Shown here: piece after piece, positions 60,193-64,000 of the stretch | Layout of the letters: every line of letters begins with the position of its first letter | Position numbering within the stretch: position 1 is the first letter of the stretch | From: Myoxocephalus aenaeus | Lineage: Eukaryota; Chordata; Actinopteri; Perciformes; Cottidae | Direction of reading: 5' to 3' | DNA length: 64,000 bases | Assembly: GCA_038501785.1 (NCBI GenBank) | Contig: JBAMJR010000264.1 | Location: 567,501-631,500, forward strand | Translations under genes and position numbers: made by a program | The notes under the pieces: model-generated | Databases searched by the model: none | What the model saw: only the letters and a program-made list of their open reading frames with translations | Told to the model about the DNA's origin: nothing

Positions 60193-63100
60193 AGGTATCA
60201 CTCATCTTCTTGGGCTCTCTGTAGTCCCAGAAAAAGGTTTTCCATTGAACGGTGTTGAGGAGAGTAAAGGATGCGCAAATTATTTGATCCAGAAATGATT
60301 TGTTTAGCAGTACTTTTATGAAAAACAACCGTGTATTTTATTATTTACACAGTGACTTATTTATTTCAAAGAGCCCTCAAATGGATACAAAACAGTGTGT
60401 GATGCTGCGCAGAACGTTTCTGAGAGTTTTATGGACATTTCGTAACCTTTGATCAACCCCTTCAATTCGTCCTTCGTCAAAGTGCTTTCGTTTTGTGGCG
60501 CTCCGCTCTCCCTCAGGACATTTGATGAATATGTTTGGGACGATGGAGAGCCGAGGGAGGTGAGAACAATATACAATTTGTGTTGTTTTCAGGTGACCTA
60601 TAACTTTAACAGGATAGTAACCCTGACGACGTCATCGTGAGGTCATCTCGGCTTGGGCTTGGTATGACAAATCTCTGTCTGCATTCTGGAAAAGAAGGCC
60701 AAAGCGAGGCAGGAACATCGAAGGAGTTGCATTTCGGAGCTTTGGAGACCCATACTAGGACCTTTGTGATATAATTCTTCTGCTGACTTTACACTAATGT
60801 GTGTATTGTCAAATTTGATTTGGACTACATTTCCCATAACTCCTGCTGTTTCCAGTCGTTCAGAGCCACAACAACTTCTGCAGCGACCCCACCCCGTTGC
60901 CTATATATTAAGGTTGATTAATGACCCTCAGTCTTTAAATACACTCCCCTCTAGTCGCTGTAATTGATCCCCATCTTGTCCGTTTGGAAAGCACCTCACA
61001 CACGAATGGAAACACTGTATGTCCGCTCAGATAAACCGGCATCATATTTTACAACCTTGAGCATCAAGAGAAAGCAGCTTTTTACGAAGACGTCGTCTCG
61101 ACGTCACTCCTCTGCATCACAATGACGACGCCCACTTCTAATACACCGGAGGTATAAATACTCTTTGGTATTTGCTCCATGACGAGTGAAGACGTGTCAA
61201 GGAGAAGTTGAAGTTAAACTATGTATTTATTATTATTCAAATTTTAAATAATACACTGTTACTTTTGTAAAATTTTGAATAAATAACTTGTAATGGAGTA
61301 TTTTACATTATGATATTTTCATCTAAACACCAAAGTCCCGCCCCTTCTGATGGACCACCATGGGACCTCATTGTGTTGACCTTTAACCCACTTTATGCTC
61401 ATTAATAACTGTTTTGGTCGAGTCTCAGATATTGTTGGTGGAGACTAAACTAGAGCGATTGTTGATATGTTGCTTATCACCAACATATCACAAAGTGCCA
61501 ATAAATGTACATTCCATGGACCTGTAGCCAACTCATCCACATATAGATTTAAAAAAAACATACATTAAATCAAATCTCCTTCCAGGTTTCTCATTCTTCA
61601 GCCTCTCGTAGAACTACCTCTCTTCTCCGAGGACGTTCACCTCCCTTAAAGGTCAGCTTGGAGAACACGTTGCAGAGCACGACTAGATTTATTGACATGT
61701 ATTCCATTGCGCCGCGGCCCAGCTTGTGGTTTTACGAGTTGGCCTCGCTCTCCGGTGACCCCGATCCCCCCCCCCCCGCCACCCGCCAACCCCAACCAGC
61801 TCCTTTGGCTTTTTATAGGAGACGTTCTTGTATGGGAGTTGTGCAACTGTTGCGCTTCAGGTGACATCAAAGGGAGCTCTGCTTAAACTTGTTTATACGC
61901 GCTGTGTGACATTCATGCTCTTAATGTGTTGTCCTCCACTGTGTGTTTGGATTCAAGAGGAACATTTTGTTGTCGTTGCAGAGAAAGCTGTCATCTGCTA
62001 GACGCCGCTCACCAACATCACTGCAATGTGCAAACTACTATCTCACCACTTGAATCACAAAATAAGAAGTCCGGATGCTCTTTTTTTCTGCCATCACTGT
62101 TTTCTTCCCTTTACCAAAACACATTTCCATTGTGAAGGGCATTCCTTAAAAGAGGTTCAGTCGGTAAAGCTAGGGGTGGGTAACATTTTAGTTATATCCT
62201 TGAAGTGAAGGACTGTCAGCGATGACGACTTGGCAACTTTCTCTAAAGATTTTTGCAACTTTTAGAGCATCCGTCCTTCAATGGAAAAATAATTGGCAAC
62301 ACTAAAAATTGTCTCTCCAGCGTTACCTCCCCATCTACAAGAGCCACGAGCTACATGTGTCATACTTCTAGAGGGATTTCTCTGTTTTTTGGGGGAGATT
62401 TTCCTGATCCGATGTGAGGTCCCCGGGACAGGGTGTAAAGCCCTCCGAGGCAAATTTGTGATTTTGGGTTTTACAAAGTAAACTGAATTGAACTCTCAAA
62501 CTATTTAAAAGCCCCTTCAGTACCCTTTTGTTTTTCAATACGAAAAACCATAACTTGTTGATTGTCTACAACATAATGGACATTTCAACATTTCAAATGA
62601 AAGTCACATAGCCAGCTATGATGATTATCATTTGATTTAACTACGTTCCCAATGCCATCCATCTGGTTCATAGTTTCATATTAAGTTCAATTTAAAGCAG
62701 CAGCAGAACAAGCTGAACACTAAACCATTGACGCATCATCGCATGAAGCTGCGTTAGCCAACACTATTATATGAACTAAGCAGCCATGGAACTATACGAT
62801 CGTCCGTTTGGAGTTGTGTTATATTTGTCCAACATTCACTCTCCATTTAGCTCTTGCTTTGTTTTTAGTGACATCATTTTCCACTTTGATAACCAGTTGC
62901 TAATTTGGTACTGGGAAGGCCCATTTGGTTTATTTTAAGGTGTTTTGCTGAATACCGCTGTCTCCTGTTGCTGGTAGTTGTGTTGACAGTATATTTGCTG
63001 TCAAATCCAAACAATGAGATAAAAGAAGCTAAAAAGGTCCGTAAAGCCGAGACGTTATAAGTGACCCCTTCTGAAGACAGTTATTTGAGGCATTGTTAAT

Positions 63101-63309
63101 ATAAATATGAGTTAAATTCATCGACCATATATAAGAAGTGGACGTAGTCATCGTGATGCCACTTGTTGGTTTGTGGACGGCTGTTTTGAATTTCGCCATC
63201 GCCATCTTGTTTTTTCCGCAACCAATGAACGGAAGCTACCTTATTTGGAAAGCGGAGGACACTTCCGCATTGGTTTAAATTCATACTATGGTGGTAGTTT
63301 GACATCCAC
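60006..63309 (-). other. abra: abra-like intron 1 (about 3.3 kb)
   Basis: AT-rich, with an (AT)n run at 60127-60186 and a C-rich tract near 61770-61785. No additional exon is obvious. The 5' boundary depends on the donor choice discussed with exon 1. Confidence 0.7.
60127..60186 (+). repeat. (AT)n microsatellite
   Basis: An AT run of about 60 bp, 120 bp inside the intron from exon 2 of the abra-like gene. Confidence 0.96.
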
Positions 63310-63969
63310 GTGTTTCTTAATCCTCGTGGTGAACCGCTCTACCTTGGGCCTGTTGGTCTGTTTGGATGTCTTGATGTCTCCCCGCTCAGTCTTTGGCTCG
63401 CCGTCGGCCTCCTCTCCCAGCCCGCTGTCCTCGTTGTCGACGCTGCCGCTCCTCGACCCCATCTTCTTCTCCTGGAGCAGAAGCTTCCGGTCTTGGACGA
63501 CTCCTCCTCCCGCGCTCTGCAGCGCCCTCATCTGGCGCCGCCGCGTCGGCGACTCGTTGCCCGAGAAGGACTTGCCCTCCGCGGGACCCGACTCCATCTT
63601 GCCTCGGATGGCGTTGATCACGTCGCTGCCGCCGCACTCGCTGAGTTTCGGCTGCACGGTCTTGCTCACCGATCCCGTCCGGATCTTGCTCCCGCCGCCG
63701 CCGGCGTCATCGGCGGCGTCCACCGCGATCACGCGCGGGGCGACGGTGAGTTTGACCTCGTGGTTGCGCTCTTTCTCGTCGGCCTCCTCGATAGACGTCG
63801 GCATCCAGCCGCTCGGGATGGAGTCCTGCTTATCGGAGTGTTCGGTGGCCCAACCCTGCCAGCTCTTGGCCAAGTTGGCCACCATGACGGCGCATTTAAT
63901 CTTCCGCGCCGCCCGTTTGAACGTCTGAGGCTCCTGTGGGGAAACCGTGGTGGTCCCACCGCTACTCAT
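63310..63969 (-). CDS. abra: abra-like exon 1: N-terminal region (3' boundary uncertain)
   Basis: The exon starts at ATG 63969-63967 in good context (GTCACCATGA). It encodes MSSGGTTTVSPQEPQTFKRA, then ARKIKCAVMVANLAKSWQGW and ATEHSDKQDSIPSGWMP. This is the N-terminal ABRA motif (RKI....LA..W..WA.E....Q....GW.P). Later family blocks are NESPTRRRQ and SGSVDNEDSGLGEEADGEP. Exon 2 needs a phase 0 donor. AAG/GTAGAG at 63343 fits splice consensus better, while CAC/GTGGAT at 63310 keeps VERFTTRIKK, which resembles the mammalian VNRFTEKL. The protein would be 354 or 365 residues, against about 381 in human. Only 31 bp upstream is inside the window, so the promoter is not visible. Confidence 0.9.
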
Positions 63970-64000
63970 GGTGACAGGGTACCAGAAGGAATTGGTATTA

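Overview
The window is vertebrate nuclear DNA, almost certainly from a spiny-rayed (percomorph-type) teleost. It has split genes with GT-AG introns. It is very dense in CA/TG, CT and AT microsatellites and in minisatellites, and it carries several dispersed repeats that I know from fish genomes. Nothing bacterial or viral is visible.

Two protein-coding genes can be read. The first, on the + strand, is a complete six-exon rims4 (the RIM4-gamma synaptic C2-domain protein). Its coding exons are 609-705, 23333-23477, 31174-31286, 34860-34961, 37776-37915 and 44826-45044. They join in frame to 271 codons plus a stop, with split-codon phases that agree at all five junctions. The second, on the - strand at the right edge, is an ABRA/STARS-family actin-binding Rho-activating protein in two exons (about 63310-63969, then 59568-60005). 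The two genes converge tail to tail, with about 14.5 kb between their stop codons.

Layout: 1-705 is the GC-rich 5' end of rims4. 706-23332 is intron 1 and holds most of the mobile DNA: a 73-bp tandem-repeat element arranged as a large inverted repeat (7329-10134), a TA-flanked MITE, a hAT-type element with a perfect 8-bp target duplication, and two unidentified coding-like segments. 23478-31173 is intron 2, with 36-, 13- and 14-bp minisatellites and a tRNA-derived SINE. 31287-37775 covers introns 3 and 4, with a MITE and a second TIR element. 37916-44825 is intron 5, with a 1.2-kb 13-bp minisatellite. 45045-59567 is intergenic, with two more copies of the TA-flanked MITE, 16-bp minisatellites and long CA/CT/AT tracts. 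59568-63969 is the abra-like gene.

The most interesting structures are: (i) about 30 copies of a 73-bp monomer that each carry a close match to the CTCF core motif, set in convergent arrays; (ii) a four-copy TA-flanked MITE family with about 50-bp terminal inverted repeats, whose insertion is shown by an empty-site paralogue in the same window; (iii) linkage of rims4 to an abra gene, which mirrors the human RIMS2-ABRA linkage and suggests a retained 2R ohnologue. I see no new enzymatic or defence system here.
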